From Scatophagus argus (Eukaryota; Chordata; Actinopteri; Scatophagidae), in assembly GCF_020382885.2 (NCBI RefSeq), contig NC_058512.1, positions 8,954,802 through 9,018,801 of the forward strand: a stretch of 64,000 bases of DNA, read 5' to 3'. Shown here piece by piece: positions 15,285 through 29,225 of this stretch. The notes below the pieces were generated by a model. That model worked only from the letters and a program-made list of their open reading frames with translations, made no database searches and was not told the DNA's origin. A program made the translations under genes and the position numbers. Each line of letters starts with the position of its first letter. Position 1 is the stretch's first letter.

Positions 15285-16382
15285 CTCCCCCCTCCCCCCA
15301 CCCCACAGATGACATTTGTGTAAAATCATGTTATACATTACTCATGTTTTTTGTAAAATGCAGTCTTAAATATATTTCAATGCTGACAGTCCTTGTTTAA
15401 TGTTTTTTGGTTTATATTCCCCTTTTGAATAGTTGTTTTTAATTGACATAAAGAGCATCTGAAAAGCCCATTTTAGCTGACTCTAGCTTCATCAACACCT
15501 TAACACTGTTCCATTATTCCACCAGCAGTCAAGGCTGAGGTTTTCTATTGAGATTTTTCAAACCCAATGTTTCATTGTAATGATAAAATATTTTCGAAAG
15601 GTTATTACATCAAATCTCTGTAATATTATTTGCAGTTGTCTTTCTTTTGATTAGGTGCCCACATAGTATCCATTAGCACTTTATTGATTTGCTTAAGTAT
15701 TTTGTCTTGTTTCATAGTATGTGTGGCTACTTGTATCCATATGATCAGTTAGTATAGTTGAAAAGTTTTTCTTGCTAATGACCTTGGTGGGATCCATGAA
15801 AAATGTTCTTCGGAGTGTTTGCCCTATATTGACGTTTTCAGTATCAAACACAATAGGTTTGAAAGGTAGGTTTCACTCTATTCTGGCCAAACGATGACTG
15901 TTTGGAACATGTTGAGTATGATTCATGAGATTACAGTTAACCTTTAAATCACCACCTTTTAAGCGGTGAATCTTTGATACTCAAAAGACAGATGTTTGGT
16001 TAGGGCATCTTTTTAAGATGGCTTACCGTCACTTGTTTTAATTTAAATATTACTTGGATGACACATAATGTAATGTATTCCAGACAACAGCTGAGTAAAG
16101 GAGGCGGGGAATGAACTGTGAGAGGAAGTTTAAGCCATACTGATGCCAAATATACCCTATGAAAAGTAAAAACGGTTATGGTACTGCAGTCATTTCAGTG
16201 TTATGTCGCTTATAAATGGCTGGTTTTAATTATCAAGGAAATGATTTTTGTTTTTGCTCAGCACTATTGATCAAACAATATTTTGGTATTTGGAGCTCCG
16301 TTTACTTAAAACTGTTGCAATATTTTGTACTCTTTTGCTACCTTTACAGTGATGAACCACTCTGGTCATAATTGAGAATGCT

Positions 16383-16405
16383 AAAAAAAAAAAAAAAAAA
16401 AAAAA
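16383..16405 (+). repeat. (A)23 homopolymer
   Basis: Uninterrupted A run within the smad4 3' UTR, about 115 bp before its AATAAA. It may be a retroposed poly(A) tail, but no element body is recognisable next to it. Confidence 0.95.
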
Positions 16406-16519
16406 TGCTGTAAAATTTTGAGGAAATGCAAGCTCATACTCATCTTGAATCTTTGCAGTTGTGTCATACATTCTATGGAATTTGAATGATATTGGTGTTT
16501 ATATGTATGAATATGGTTA

Positions 16520-16525
16520 AATAAA
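16520..16525 (+). terminator. smad4: poly(A) signal of smad4
   Basis: AATAAA in GGTTAAATAAAATTT on the + strand, about 1.8 kb past the smad4 stop. It is the last canonical + strand signal before the opposing rfx3 signal. Confidence 0.65.
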
Positions 16526-16626
16526 ATTTAATGGGCTAACATGCAGCTGTGAAAGAGTTTGGAATTTGATCGGCCTATTGAGTCAAAATTATGAGAAACA
16601 ACAACTGACTTTCAACAAGAAAACGT

Positions 16627-16632
16627 TTATTA
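16627..16632 (-). terminator. rfx3: poly(A) signal of rfx3
   Basis: TTTATT on the + strand is AATAAA on the minus strand. I saw no other canonical minus-strand AATAAA between here and the rfx3 stop at 21436, so the rfx3 3' UTR is probably about 4.8 kb. An ATTAAA variant lies near 16724. Confidence 0.5.
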
Positions 16633-17413
16633 CTGCAAAGACAAGTCACAAATTTTAAGAAAACAACACTAAGAAGCTAGCCTGAGCTGAGATCTGAAAT
16701 ATTCAGAAAACCAAACTACATGTGTCTTTAATAGTTTCTATATTCATCAATACGACACACTAAATGATAATGTCTTTATAAATATAAAAGTCCCCCAATT
16801 GTCCTTGTTTTTTATGTAAAATACACAATACAAATCACCCTACACGCATTGGTTTGCTTGCCAATTTGAGAAGAAAACTTAATGGCACACAAAAAGAAAG
16901 TCACATGAAATTAGTGTGTATATATTATATCAGATACATTACATTATCCAAAAAAGAGGAAAAAGAAATCACAAAAGCACTTTAGCCAACATATCTGATA
17001 AAATGTTCACCAAAAGAACAAATCAAATAATTAGGACACAAATAAATATACTTTTTCAGTTTTTTTTGATATATATACATATTTTTGTCTTGGGTGAATC
17101 AAAAGAAAAAAAAAAAAAAAAAAAAAAAACCTTCCCCAAATGCCACTGCCAAATGCTTGTGCTTGCATTAGAGCGTGCTACAGATGGCCACGACTCACTA
17201 GACTGTCAAATGGCACTTGAAAACATCCAAATACAAATCTCAAACAGGTCACAGCATTCAGAAAATATCATTTGACAAAAAGAAATCACGATCATGAGAA
17301 AAGTCAGAAGAGAGTGTTTTCACTTACAGTAACTCTCCTTGTTCATTAACCAGTTCTATACAATAAAAAGCCGTCTGCAGGTCGTCTAGCATGTGTAAAC
17401 TACGAAATATGAG

Positions 17414-17416
<3 letters not shown>

Positions 17417-17449
<33 letters not shown>
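17417..17449 (+). repeat. (GT)n microsatellite
   Basis: About 16 uninterrupted GT units in the presumed rfx3 3' UTR; in the minus-strand transcript it would read (AC)n. Confidence 0.95.
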
Positions 17450-17450
<1 letters not shown>

Positions 17451-20400
17451 CGTCACATCCAGTAAATAATTAATAGTCCGGTTTGAGGACAGGTCTTTAT
17501 GCTTCCTCAACCCTGGTGTCTTCTCAGTGGCAGCACCTGTGCAATAAAATGTCTGCTCTGATAGCCTCGATCTGGAGCCCACCAGAGACCCAATAGTCAC
17601 CCAGGCCATCTGCTCTGGCCGGGGTGAAATTAAAGGCACTGGAGTCTGCTATGGGTCAGTGAAGCTGCCATTTTGTCCAGGTGAAGAGACATCTCTTAGC
17701 TTCTGCTCCTATGACAAGTTAAGGAATAGCTTATGTCTTTTTCTTTTTTCTTCTGTAATAACCATTTTCTGGTTGGAAACGGGCTCATTTGCAAACAGCT
17801 GTTTAAACAAAAAACAAACAAACAAAACAAAACAATCTTACTTCTCAATTTAAAAGACACAGAGAAATAAAGTACAATTGTGTTGGCAGCATTAGCATCA
17901 GTCCAGTGTTGACCAGGCAAACTTTGAGTTGCAGAAAGTTACATCACTACCTGGCACATACGCTTAATGTAAAGAAATGTAAAAGGGGGGGGGGGACAAA
18001 GACAAAAACGATTTCTAGCAGCACATGGTAGGCGTGCAAAACCAGAAAGCACTTATGACCCTAAAGCACAAGTTTAAGATTTAAACAAACAAAAAATTTA
18101 TAAGCCATTTTCACTTCAGGCACAAAAATAATGAAAGTTTACATCTACAAAGTTATATGACAAGGGAGCTGAGGTTTATGTTATAAAAGTAATTCAGTGA
18201 AACAAAGGGTGAAAAAAAAAAAAAAAAAGCAGTGGGGAAGAAAAAATATCGCACAAAACCTTCATTCCTAACTGGTACACACGATTTCAAATTTTAAAGT
18301 CAAAGACAAAACCCCAACACTTTTCACAGTTCAATCTCAAAACTTCAGTGAGTGGTGGCGTCAGTTAAATGAGCTATTGAGCGAGAGGTATTTATGATGA
18401 GAACACAGATTTATATGCAGGTCTGGAGAAAGTATAAGAGACGATCTGGATTTTTGTAAACTCGTTTTTTCATTGGATGTTTTCATTACTTTCTCAGTGT
18501 TCTTACAACTTATATTCAAATTGTTCAATACCAAGAGCCATGGAGCATCTATCATGCGAGTTGATTATGGTCACAGACTGACGTAAAATGCCTCCGGCTT
18601 TCAACTTCCAGCTACTTAAAGTTCATTGACCTTTTGTTGCAGGCTTGTCTAACTGTCCTCAAGCAACAAAATGAAGAAAGCCAGATTTGTGTGCACTTCA
18701 TGCCTTGATGTGGTAGGCCAGATATTTCAAGCCAGCAGGATGAGGGTAAGGCTACAGTATGAGATGTGTACCGTGAGTTTAAACGACGAGAAATGTGTCT
18801 CCAGCGATGCCAGAATAGACTTTTTCGATTCTCTGGTTTTGACGGACATAACAAAACGCATATGAGAAGTCCTATGACCCAGTAAGGTAAATGATGTGCA
18901 GGATTTGCACTTCCCCCACTCTCCTTCACATGTTTTGTACACAGGCACAATCAATGCAAATGTCAAAGATTCTGCTCACTATTTAAAGGATTTCTTTGAG
19001 TACTGATAGAACCTAAACAATTGTGAATACAGCAAATACAATGCCCCCCCCCCACCCCATATAAGACTTAAAAAGAAAAAACAAACAAAACAAGAAAAGT
19101 TGGTCCTCCTGTACAGTAGGTCTGTTGTTTGTAGTGGTATAATTCATTAACAATACCCATTTCAATATGTTGTGATGGATCAAAATACAAAACAAACGTA
19201 AAACCTCACAATAAATATCAATAAATAAACATTTCTGCAGAGAAATGGTTCAGACCATTTCAACGAGCATGAAAAAGGTAATGAAAAAAATTTTTAACAA
19301 AATGTTCCTATTTAGAGGATTAATCTCAATATTCTCCACGACATAGAAGGCTATAACAGTTCAAGTATAGATGCAGTCTAATGAATCAGAAGTTAATCCC
19401 ATGCCTTTCCCATTTCACAGTCTATGAACTAATTACAGAGGAGCTACCAAAAGAAACAATCACATATAAACAATCAGATCAATCACATAAAAAGCAACAA
19501 ATATAAGTAGTGTATCATCATTATATATACTATACATATATATCTATATATCTCTTTGAATATCACAAAATATCTACTTTTGGTCCGCTGTACAAAGATG
19601 ATCTTTAAACAGGGAACAAAGGATGAAAGCATTTTACGGGCTAAAAACTGAAGTGAAAACGTATCAGAGGTGAGAGAAAAGCAATGCAGTTTTTCTCTAT
19701 CGCGTTGAGATTTGTGCAGTACAGTGGTGTGTGTGTGCAATAAGGTTTGGTGACTGTGCTGCACGCGTCAAAGGGCTGGCACCACTGGTTTGAGGTAGGG
19801 TGACTGATGGATGTGTTCCAACACATACACGCAAACATGCAGACGCACCGGCTTATATACACTTGTACACATGCACATAAAAACACAGTGCGGACCTATG
19901 CATCCGTGTTGCCTCACACATACACGCAAGCACACAAACAAACAAACACACACTCACACTTCACCCGATAACAAAGGCTAATGCAAGAATAGGCCTCAAG
20001 AGGGCAGAGTGAGGGCAGACGCAAGGCTAAAGACCACGATTCAGATAGTTAATAAGCTTGACAGAGCTGATCCAGAGAAAACGACGGGTGTGTCTGTGCC
20101 TGCATCCCTTGGTCTCAACACTGATGAGCCAGCCCAAATCCAGCCACGAGTCACCAGAAAGCCAAATCTGTGGCTGGGATGATGCAGAGGGGCTGTGGGC
20201 TCTCTACAGCACACAGTCAGGACTACAAGGACAGCTGCATTTAAGGATAAGGCACTATGATAAAGCCGAGGTACATTAAATCCCTGACATTCCTTCTGCT
20301 CTGCAACATGGCACTGTGGGACAGGAAGCAGCTCTCGGGTGGCCCAGATGGCTCACTCTTAGCTTCCTCTTGTTGGTTTGGTTTTGGTCCTTCGTGAACT

Positions 20401-21435
20401 TAAGAAATTTCATTAAGACAGAAACTGCAAAAAACAGGGGAACATGTCCAGTAAGTTGTTTTCAAGATTACAGCTCGTCATATAAACGGCACTACAGAGC
20501 ATCTAAAGCGTTATGCACAGGAGTGCATAGAAAAGCTAGCACTGAGGAAATGGTTTTTGTACAGCCAGTCTTCTCAATCTCATTTTTATATACACACAAG
20601 TAGCAGCATAGGTATTTCTTTAGGGGTTTCTTTTTTTGTGGCTAAAATCTATACGTGGTTATCAGTAAGTGGCTACCATATAATTTTCAAACAGAACAGA
20701 AAAAAACTGGCCCATGATCCTCTTTTAGATAGTATATATAGGACATACATAGAAAATCATCCCTTTGTTGTTTTTTTTTTGTTTGTTTGTTTTTTTAGCT
20801 ACATATTGAAAAATATTTTGTTCAGCCAAACGTTAATCAGCAGTTGGAATGCATGTTGACATAAGCCACAATAAAATCGGGAGGAATACGTGGAAATTAA
20901 AACAAAAACAAACAATGATAGCACCATGAGTTTTGGGTAATACCAATTGAAAGTACAGCAAAATTATTTACAATAGGCGAAGGTCTTGAGTTAATAGATG
21001 ACTTTGCTCCATTGGGACTAGTGACATGGATTTGAGCTCTGAGACATCAGTAGTTTGAAAAAGTTTAACTTTCCTTCATGATAAAACATGTCTGTACAGA
21101 CAGACAGAGGCGTCAAGTCACGCCTGGGCAGGAAACGTATCAACGGGTCAAATTGGTCCTTCTCCTCCACCTGCTGCATCGTGATAAGAGCACAGACCTA
21201 GGGGTTGACGACACATCCAGAATCTAAGACACGAACAGCACGTTGGCCAGAGTATCGTTATTTCAGCACTCTCCCACTGACTGAGCTAGATCCGGAGAGG
21301 TGAGCGTGTCCACACAAGTGCAGACGGAGACAATGCATGAAAAAGACGGAAACATCTAGACTTACAGAGAGAAAGATATGTGGAGAGCGAGATAGCAAAA
21401 ATAGGCCAGACAAGGTCAGCCGTGCCCTCAGACAC

Positions 21436-24400
21436 TCAAACGGAGGCGTAGGTGTTGCCTGTGGCGCTGCAGTGGCGGATGGTGGGAGTACCAACAGAGG
21501 GGGTTAGTATGTGCTCAGTGTGGTCCTGTGGGGGCTGGGGGAGTGAGTGGAGAACACCTGGCTGGACGACCCCCACCACAGGGTGGGACCCGTCCTCTAA
21601 TGCTCCGACCTGGATAACCTGGATCACCTCATGCTCCGATTTCTCTCGCTTGGCAACCGGTTCCCCAGACTCCTCCGTGTCCTCCTCTAAGTCACTGTCC
21701 ATCCCGCTAGTTTCATCTAGAAAGGATAACAGAGCACATAAATAAAACACTGGTATAGACACAAGAGCTCACTTAGAGGAAGACTCACACAGCTGGAGAA
21801 GATGCAAAAAAAGCAGCAAGCACGTTCGAATTCAAAAATGAGATTATTACTTAACAGCCACACCAACAACAGGATCTCTTTCTACTATTATCATGCTATT
21901 GCATTTTATACATTTTGCCACATACCTTTATCAATGTTAGTTAGGGACAGGGTGTTGAGGCTGTCGAACTAAAAACAGAGACAAACATCATAAAAGGACA
22001 GAACATTAGTTCACACAGTTTTAATGTTTTTCTGATCTAAACAAGATGTTGCATTGTAATTACGTAAAACATCTCTTCTTGGATGATTTTATCAACAGAT
22101 AGAACTCATTTCACATCTGACAATGCATCTGTCATACACTGTAGTGTATATGGAGACAATATAAGGTTAAAATGCTACAGCTGTACCTCTCCCATGACAC
22201 CAATAGGTGTCTCTCCAGTAGCCTGGGCCACACGATGCTCCACTAGATAAAACATGTACTCATCATACAGCAGACGAATCAGGTGGAAGGAACCAAAGCT
22301 GGCAGCACTGCGCAGAGTCAGGTCCCTGATTACCATAGAACTGCAGAGACATGAAAAACAAAACATTGCCAGTGTTTTGTCTCTTCAACAGTACTGTACA
22401 TTCAGAGTGTCTCAGCTTGTTTTTTTTTTTTTGCAGACCTGTAGAAGGACCACTTGAGCAGGAACTGTCGGGCTGCCCTGGGAAAGCTGGGCCGGTGCTC
22501 GTAAGGCTTGAGCACCTGAGTGACCACGTTTTCCAGCCAGGCTGCCCACTGTTCCAGAGAACTTTGCTGCTGTAGTGTGGCCTTGAAGTCCTGCTCCAAG
22601 TGCTGAACAACTCCCTCCTCACATTGGCACACCCACGATGCCTGCTCCTATACAGCAATGCAGAGAAAGAACTGGAGGTTCATATTTCTCCAATGAACGT
22701 ACAGAAAAAATATGTTCTGTTGACAGAGCAGATAAGAGAGAAGAAATTGCATCCCTAAGAAAAACACCACTGCAGAATATCCAAACACAAAGAGCTGTTC
22801 TGACCTGCACGTTGGCAAAGTCAACACGGTTGAGATCACTCAGCATCTGGTTGATCTGAGACGTGTTTTGCAACACAGCGCGTGCCGCTTGAGCCAGGTG
22901 GTTCAGAGATGTGTATCTGCGCAGTGTTTGCGCAAAGGCACTAACAGCGGCAATCTGTGAAAAAAATAAACAAATGGAGAAAACACACAAAAAAGCCCAG
23001 GTGTTATCTACTGCAAGTACACATCACTTTCAAAACAGTCACTCAAGTTATTATTACCCTCTGGTACCAATTATACATTGAGGTAAAAGTACTATGACTT
23101 GTGACATGTAGCATTTTCACTTCTGGATGAATTCGGGAAATGTACCTTTGTCTGGATCATTCTCTGTGGAATGGCATTCATGGCATTATTGAGCCAACCT
23201 TCCAGGCTTTTGGCAAAATTGCGAATGGCTTGAGTCAAGGCACCTGAAAAACAAACAAGAAGACAAAAACAACAATGCCAAGTTAACGGTTGTGATATTC
23301 TAAGCAAACACGGACATGAGAGGTGTCTGTAACTATGGCTCACTGGGAATGGGTCTCAGGACATCAGGAATGAGGATCTCCACAAGGGCCTGGTACATTA
23401 GATGGTCACAGGTGCTCATCCATTTAAGAACGGCCTCATTTCTGCACAGCGCCAGTAGCTGAGAACGGGGGAGCCGTGCTTCAATCTCACTTACGCTGCT
23501 AAGGAACGAACAAACCAGATTTAGAAAAATATCTTTGAATTTTCAGATTATCCTGAAATGAATGAATTCAGTTCAAATGTGGTCTGATTATATATGTTCT
23601 GGAGGCAAATATTTCTATTCAAAAGTTTTATTAGTACATTGTGTATTATATTCAGCTTGACAGTAATGAATTGTTTTGTTTGGTGGGGCAGCCGTGGCCT
23701 AGAGGTTGGAGAAGCGGCTTGTGATCGGAGGGTCACTGCTTCGATTCCCCTACCGGACGGGCAGGAAAAATTTGGGTATGGTGGAGTGATTAATGTGAAA
23801 AAATGCTCCCCCCCTCCATTAGCCAGCAGATGTGCCCTTGAGCAAGGCACTTAACCCCCCAATATGCTCCCCGGTGTGCGTATGTAAAAATATATATACT
23901 GTCAATAAAGCTGATTCTAATTCTAATTCTAACATCACCTGTTTTCTGTTACAGTAGCTCCCTCTACAGAGTCAGGGGGAGAATAACGCCAAAATGTCTG
24001 CCACAGCTTCTCAATTAGACTGAACTGGAGGTTGACAACCACGTCCAGGATAGCCTGCAAAAAGAGCAAATAATAAACAAAAAAATGTGAATAGCTTTCA
24101 CTGGAACTATGAAATAACCAAAGAAGTAATAGTCCCTTTGAAAACTGTGGAGAGCAAGGTCATTATCCATCTGGGCCATTGTCAGTTGTCTTTTTTCACT
24201 GATGTATTGATGTGGTAGCAGAAATCTCACACATATACATCTAAAAACTTCAGCACACCAACCCAAAACTATCAGAAACGAGTAGCTACCACTAGAGGCA
24301 TGTGAGGAAAGAAGCTGAAATATGTGAACGGACTTTAACTGCTGTTTGTCAGACCATAAGGTTTTGACAATCACCTGTGGATGACCTGATCTGCTGTTCT

Positions 24401-27400
24401 CCAGACATTAGGAGAGATGTGATTTAAAACTTCACACAATGAAGAGAAAATTCTGCTCCAAAATGCCAGCCGCTGGCATTTACAAATCTCTGTCACTATA
24501 AACACACATGACCTTTCCCAAAGCTTACACACTCTGAATCCAGCCAAACTTTAAACACTTGTTCTTTTTCAAAATTTGTAAAACTATTCTGTATTTTCCG
24601 CCTTCCCAGCCTTTTTCTAATTAAAGAGGGCTTAAATAAAATTAAACTAATAAATGGCTATCCTGATATACACTGAGAGATTAAGACATATTTATATGTA
24701 AGGAGGAAACCTTAATAGCAAACAAGTGGAACAGATTTAGGGGTGGTGAAATGCAGCTTGCCCTAGCAAATCAATAAATGAATGCAAGGACACGATGTCT
24801 ACAGACACATATTGTTGTTGCATAAATGAATTGTACAGCATTGAGGGGGGGTTACTTTGTTAGCAATAATACACTTCAACCAACCTCACAGTGCTCTCTG
24901 TAAAGGGACTGGAGAGCTTTCACATCCTCCGGACTGATGTTCTCTGTATTGCTCTGTCCCAGGTCCAGCTCTACAAAGTCAGGAAGTGCCCGCGATGCAT
25001 CTGTTGGAGCAAAAAATAAATAAATTCGGCACTGTGGAATAACCTGAAAAACACAGTATTCAGTACATTTCAGTGCAACCCACACATTTGGATAAAGAGA
25101 ACAGGAGCTGACCTAGGAACTGCTGGTGGTGTTGGCTCTGTGCAATGACTGTCTGCTCTGCTGCGCCAGGGTGTGGCTGGCCTCCACCTGAGTAATTCTC
25201 CCCAGAGCAAGAATCAAACTTCTGCACTGGCTTGAACCTGAAATCAAATGGCTCGCCTTAGTGTCAAGAAAACATGCAACGTGTGTCATAGCAAGGACAC
25301 GTCTGTGTGTTTGCGTGTGTGTGTGCCCGAGTTACCTCTGTTTCTGCTGAACAGGTTGCTGTCTGAGGGCCATATACTGCATGTCTTCTTGGAGTCTATT
25401 TAGCGGGGAATCTGGTTTCACACGTATACCATAGTAATGATATTTGGAGTTCCCTCTGTATGATGAAAAACAAAAGTGAACACAGAGTTTCAATGTGAGG
25501 AAGAGTTCACATGGCTGAGGAAGTGGGACAGAAGAGTAGAAATGATGATCTGATAGATCTGGGTTTAGATGAATGCCAACAGTAAGAAGTGATGGGCAAG
25601 CATACTGCCATTCAATGAAAATCTTGATTCTCCACAGTGAAAAGATTTCCTTATTTAAAAGAAAATCAAAAAAAAAAGGTAACCTTGTCCCAAGGCGCCT
25701 TGTACGGAGTCCCATGAAGATGGAGCGGATGAGTTTGCCAAAAGAGGCTGCATTTACAGGGTCCAGTTTCTGCTCCTGGCAGTGGCGCAGATAATGATTG
25801 TAGAGGGTGGATCGTGGTAGACTTACGCCCTCTGCTGTCTCGTAGTTGTCCAACAGCCACTGGAGCTATAAGGGAATACATGAGTATTTACTAAAGAGAC
25901 TGACATACTGGTCCACACAGTCTGTCTGGAAAGATCTCAGATTGAGGGTCTGTAATGTTGATGCTGCAGCGTCACACCTCTGCAAAAGCATTTCTATAGC
26001 AGCCAGTCAATTTAAAGCAATAGTAACCATTAGAAACTGCAACAAAACAGCAAGCACCTAATCAAACTTAAATATATTCAGAATTGAGAGAGGCAGAACA
26101 GCAAGAGAGAGAGTCTCTAGCAAAAGTCAAGGTAAGGCGAGGGCAAGCATTTGTAAAAGCAACTTACATGGCTGTTGAGCAGCGAGCTTCTCTGACTGGA
26201 TAAACCCTCAGATTTTTGGAGCGTCTCAATCGCCATTTCAATCTGATAAACCATGAAGCACAGGACAACAGAATGTAAGAGGAGGAAATAAAAACAAAAG
26301 CAAAATAAAGATTTGGTGTAGACACATTAGTGGCCACTAGCAAAAATAAAGAGAACCTAGAAAAGATCCCAAAGCAAGCACCACTACACCCAAGCAGAGC
26401 AGGACTATCTGTCAGTGAAGGAAAATCTTTTTTTTTTTTTTTTTTTTTGGGGGGGGGGGGGGCATAGTCTCTAAGGGATCAACTAAGTACATCAGTTGTG
26501 TATCACTGGCAGACACGCAACTCTTCAAGATTCTACCAGCACAGATCCACTTGCAACAATTCTCATGTGCATAGAAAAAAACAGACTCCATCACAAAAAC
26601 AAAAGACTGGGGCAGCGAGCCAAGATGATTTAGTAACACCTGCACGTCCACATCAAGAGTTATGCTGAAAAGCTAGTTCATATTTCATGGGGTGGGTGGG
26701 TGGGGGAGTCTAATTAGATATTTTTTGGCACTAGTAAATACAAAATGTTTTTTGTATTGTATTTCTGCCAAATGAGTGTTTCAGTTTGATTTAACTGGTG
26801 TTGTTTATGAATAGGAATACGCATCAAAACTCATCTGATGTATCTTATGTTAAAGCATTGAAAACATAGTGAAACTGACGCAAAGTGAGCAGATGACTGA
26901 GGTTGAATACCACAGTCAATTCCTGAGTAGTAAATACTGCCCATCTTTTGGGCCCATTTATCTTGTCAAGTAAATCATTTATGCTAGACAAGGATGAGCT
27001 GTTATTTTGCTTAAGAGGTTAAAATGCCCTTGCAACCTTGTACACATTTTTGCATAGCCATTATTGGATGTTTCAAACTTGCTGCCATGACTGACATCCA
27101 CATAAAGTAATGCCAGTCAACAAGCATCATTGCTACATTCCTGCCAAATAGGGCCATTATCGAGGACCACATGAAAATACCAAATTGGGCTTTTGGTTTA
27201 TAGCAAAAGAGCAAGGCACTTTGTCAAATGTAGGATTGCTGTGAGGAGTGGTTGAGTCCACTCTTGTCCAACATTCTCCAAACATCCTCCATTTTAATAC
27301 AACTGTCTTTCACATTTGAGCCCCTCCTTTCTTCTCCACCAAAGGCATACAAAATCCAGGGCTGAACATTAAATATTGAGGGTAAAAATGAGAACATCAC

Positions 27401-29220
27401 TAGTCTGATCAGAACAGAGACTAAGGCTACAGCCTCACAGTGCACTGCATACATCGTCGCTAGAGACAAAGTACACCAAACACAGTCATGGAGGAGGTAC
27501 ACACAAAAGCCTTTTCTCTGTAACATGGCATATGTGTAGTATGTATACACAATGAAAATTTGAAAAAGTGACACAAATACAGAGAATGGCATCCTACATT
27601 TTTGATCAAACTAGTGCATAGATTAATAAAGTATGACAAAGCATCAACGCTAATGGAGACAGTTTAGGCGCAATAATAATTCTGTGGATTCTGTGGGTAA
27701 ACAGGGATGAGGTGGAAATTATCAGAAAGTCCCTAGATAAACTGGTCAAAAGAGCTATCAAAAAACACACAAAAGTTAATGGCTGATATGAACTTACAGT
27801 AGCTGGGGAAGCTCGTGCAGTCTGGGTGGCAGGATGGGGTCCAGCGTTGTCCATGATGTAAGCCCCAGGACTGCTGCTGATTACCTGACCCCCCGCCAGA
27901 TTCATGTTCATTCCTCCACTGCCCCCTCCTCCGTTGTTGGCCATGCCATGAGAAGTCACCACAGTGGACACTTGTGATGAGCTGCCCTGCGTGTCAAAGT
28001 AGCTTCCTCCGCTGTTCTGGCTATACAGCTGCGGCTCTGAGTAGGAGTAGGTTCTTCTGTTCAGAACAGAGGTTAGAAGAGAGTTCTGAATTGTTGTGTA
28101 CTTTTATTGCAACTTTCAAATTAGTTACGTTATTTATTAGTTTTATAGGAATATAATTATAATTTTTTTAAGTGTGGTCTCTTAATTATGCAAGGCACTG
28201 CTTGTGTATGCAGTCAAACACTGTCAGTGTCACTGTCCTCACTATCACAATGAAGATAATTCAGAATGCACAATTTGTCATAATTTATTGTTAATTTAAT
28301 TCAAAATAACATCAAATATTTATTTATATATTTAAACAATGTGATTTGGGTGAGCCTTTAAATATAAATCTAATATACAATGTTGACTCAGCTCATGAGT
28401 CAGGCAGTTTGGTGTTTGTATGATTTTATATTTCAAAGTACTGATTGTACCCCTTACATGAGTGTTTCCACCAGCAGCTTAGCACATGTGGTATGTCTGT
28501 TTGTTTGTGTGTGTGTGTCCATGCACTGATGTGAGTGTATGTGTGCAGCTTGTGCTTGCTGTCAGCATGTATCCCCATTATTTAGACCCAAGGGGACTGT
28601 GGCGTAGCGTCAGCACTTAAAAGACAGGCCTACTTCTGGTCATATTCAGGTGACTGAGCACAATCAAACACACAACTGCACACTTGTGAGGAAAAAAAAA
28701 AACAAGACACACACACACATAGAAAAAAAAAAAGAAAAAAAGAAGGCACTCCCACCAACATCATGTGCTTGTGACATGAATGATGGCTTGAAGAGACTTA
28801 AGAGGAGAAAGAACAGGCTGCAGAGACTTAGCGCTAATATTTGTGCTGCGGCACAACAGCAGAGCTTGGTAACAGATTGACTCACATGTTTCCATTGGTG
28901 TAGACGCCACTGTTTTCCTCCACATACTGCACCTGTGCTGGGTAAACATGCTGAACCTGTTGAACAGTCTGGGCCTGGCAAGAGAAATTGCAAAAGTTGC
29001 AAACTGACTTAAGTCACATATTGAAATGAGAAATACTGACATGCACCCAAACACGCACATACAGTCTGCACACTTTTAGACACGAATACACACACACACA
29101 GGCTGGGTGTACCTGTTGCTGTACAGGCACCTGCTGGGTGGAGCCGGTAGGCTGGACAGGCACGGTGGTCTGAAGAGGGACAGTGGAGGTGGAGTCAGCG
29201 CCTGCTTCAGGGGTCTGCAT
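21436..29220 (-). CDS. rfx3: RFX3 winged-helix transcription factor
   Basis: X-box-binding regulator of cilia genes and of pancreatic endocrine cells. Sixteen coding exons in transcript order: 29220-29113, 28974-28886, 28056-27798, 26242-26168, 25865-25684, 25455-25336, 25237-25113, 25000-24885, 24054-23939, 23498-23344, 23243-23146, 22954-22805, 22647-22439, 22340-22187, 21968-21926, 21716-21436. All phases agree; 759 aa (human 749). The start [19 protein letters not shown] matches RFX3, not RFX1/2. A Gln-rich N-terminus precedes the RFX DNA-binding domain (about 180-258; [39 protein letters not shown]). The B/C and dimerization regions follow (about 350-652; [39 protein letters not shown]). 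The tail is acidic and ends [11 protein letters not shown], as in RFX3. The ATG sits five bases into its exon, after a noncoding exon. Confidence 0.96.
23685..23933 (+). mobile_element. tRNA-derived SINE in rfx3 intron
   Basis: The tRNA-like head starts GGGGCAGCCGTGGCCTAGAG, with a B-box-like CTTCGATTCCCC. A central CCCTTGAGCAAGGCACTTAA core follows, and the 3' end is TCAATAAAGCTG with an (ATTCTA)n tail. It shares head and core with the copy at 35913. It lies antisense in the intron between the rfx3 exons at 24054-23939 and 23498-23344, and its tail ends only a few bases from the donor of the upstream exon. No clear target-site duplication was found. Confidence 0.85.
26428..26462 (+). repeat. 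(T)21(G)14 homopolymer junction
   Basis: A run of 21 T followed directly by 14 G in an rfx3 intron (C14A21 in the transcript). Length is likely unreliable in sequencing. Confidence 0.95.
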
Positions 29221-29225
29221 GGCGC

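Larger units (their letters stand above)
14723..16545 (+). other. smad4: smad4 3' UTR
   Basis: Roughly 1.8 kb between the stop codon and the first well-placed AATAAA. It contains a perfect inverted repeat at 15246-15284, a C-rich run just after it and a 23-base A run at 16383-16405. No other open frame looks real. Confidence 0.65.
16600..21435 (-). other. rfx3: Probable rfx3 3' UTR
   Basis: No coding exon on either strand. The region is AT-rich and holds simple repeats: an A run near 17106-17129, (GT)n at 17417-17449, a G run near 17987, an A run near 18213, a C run near 19043, and CA-rich imperfect repeats at about 19820-19960. Long 3' UTRs are usual for RFX3, but transcript evidence is needed to show that the whole interval is transcribed. 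Confidence 0.45.
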
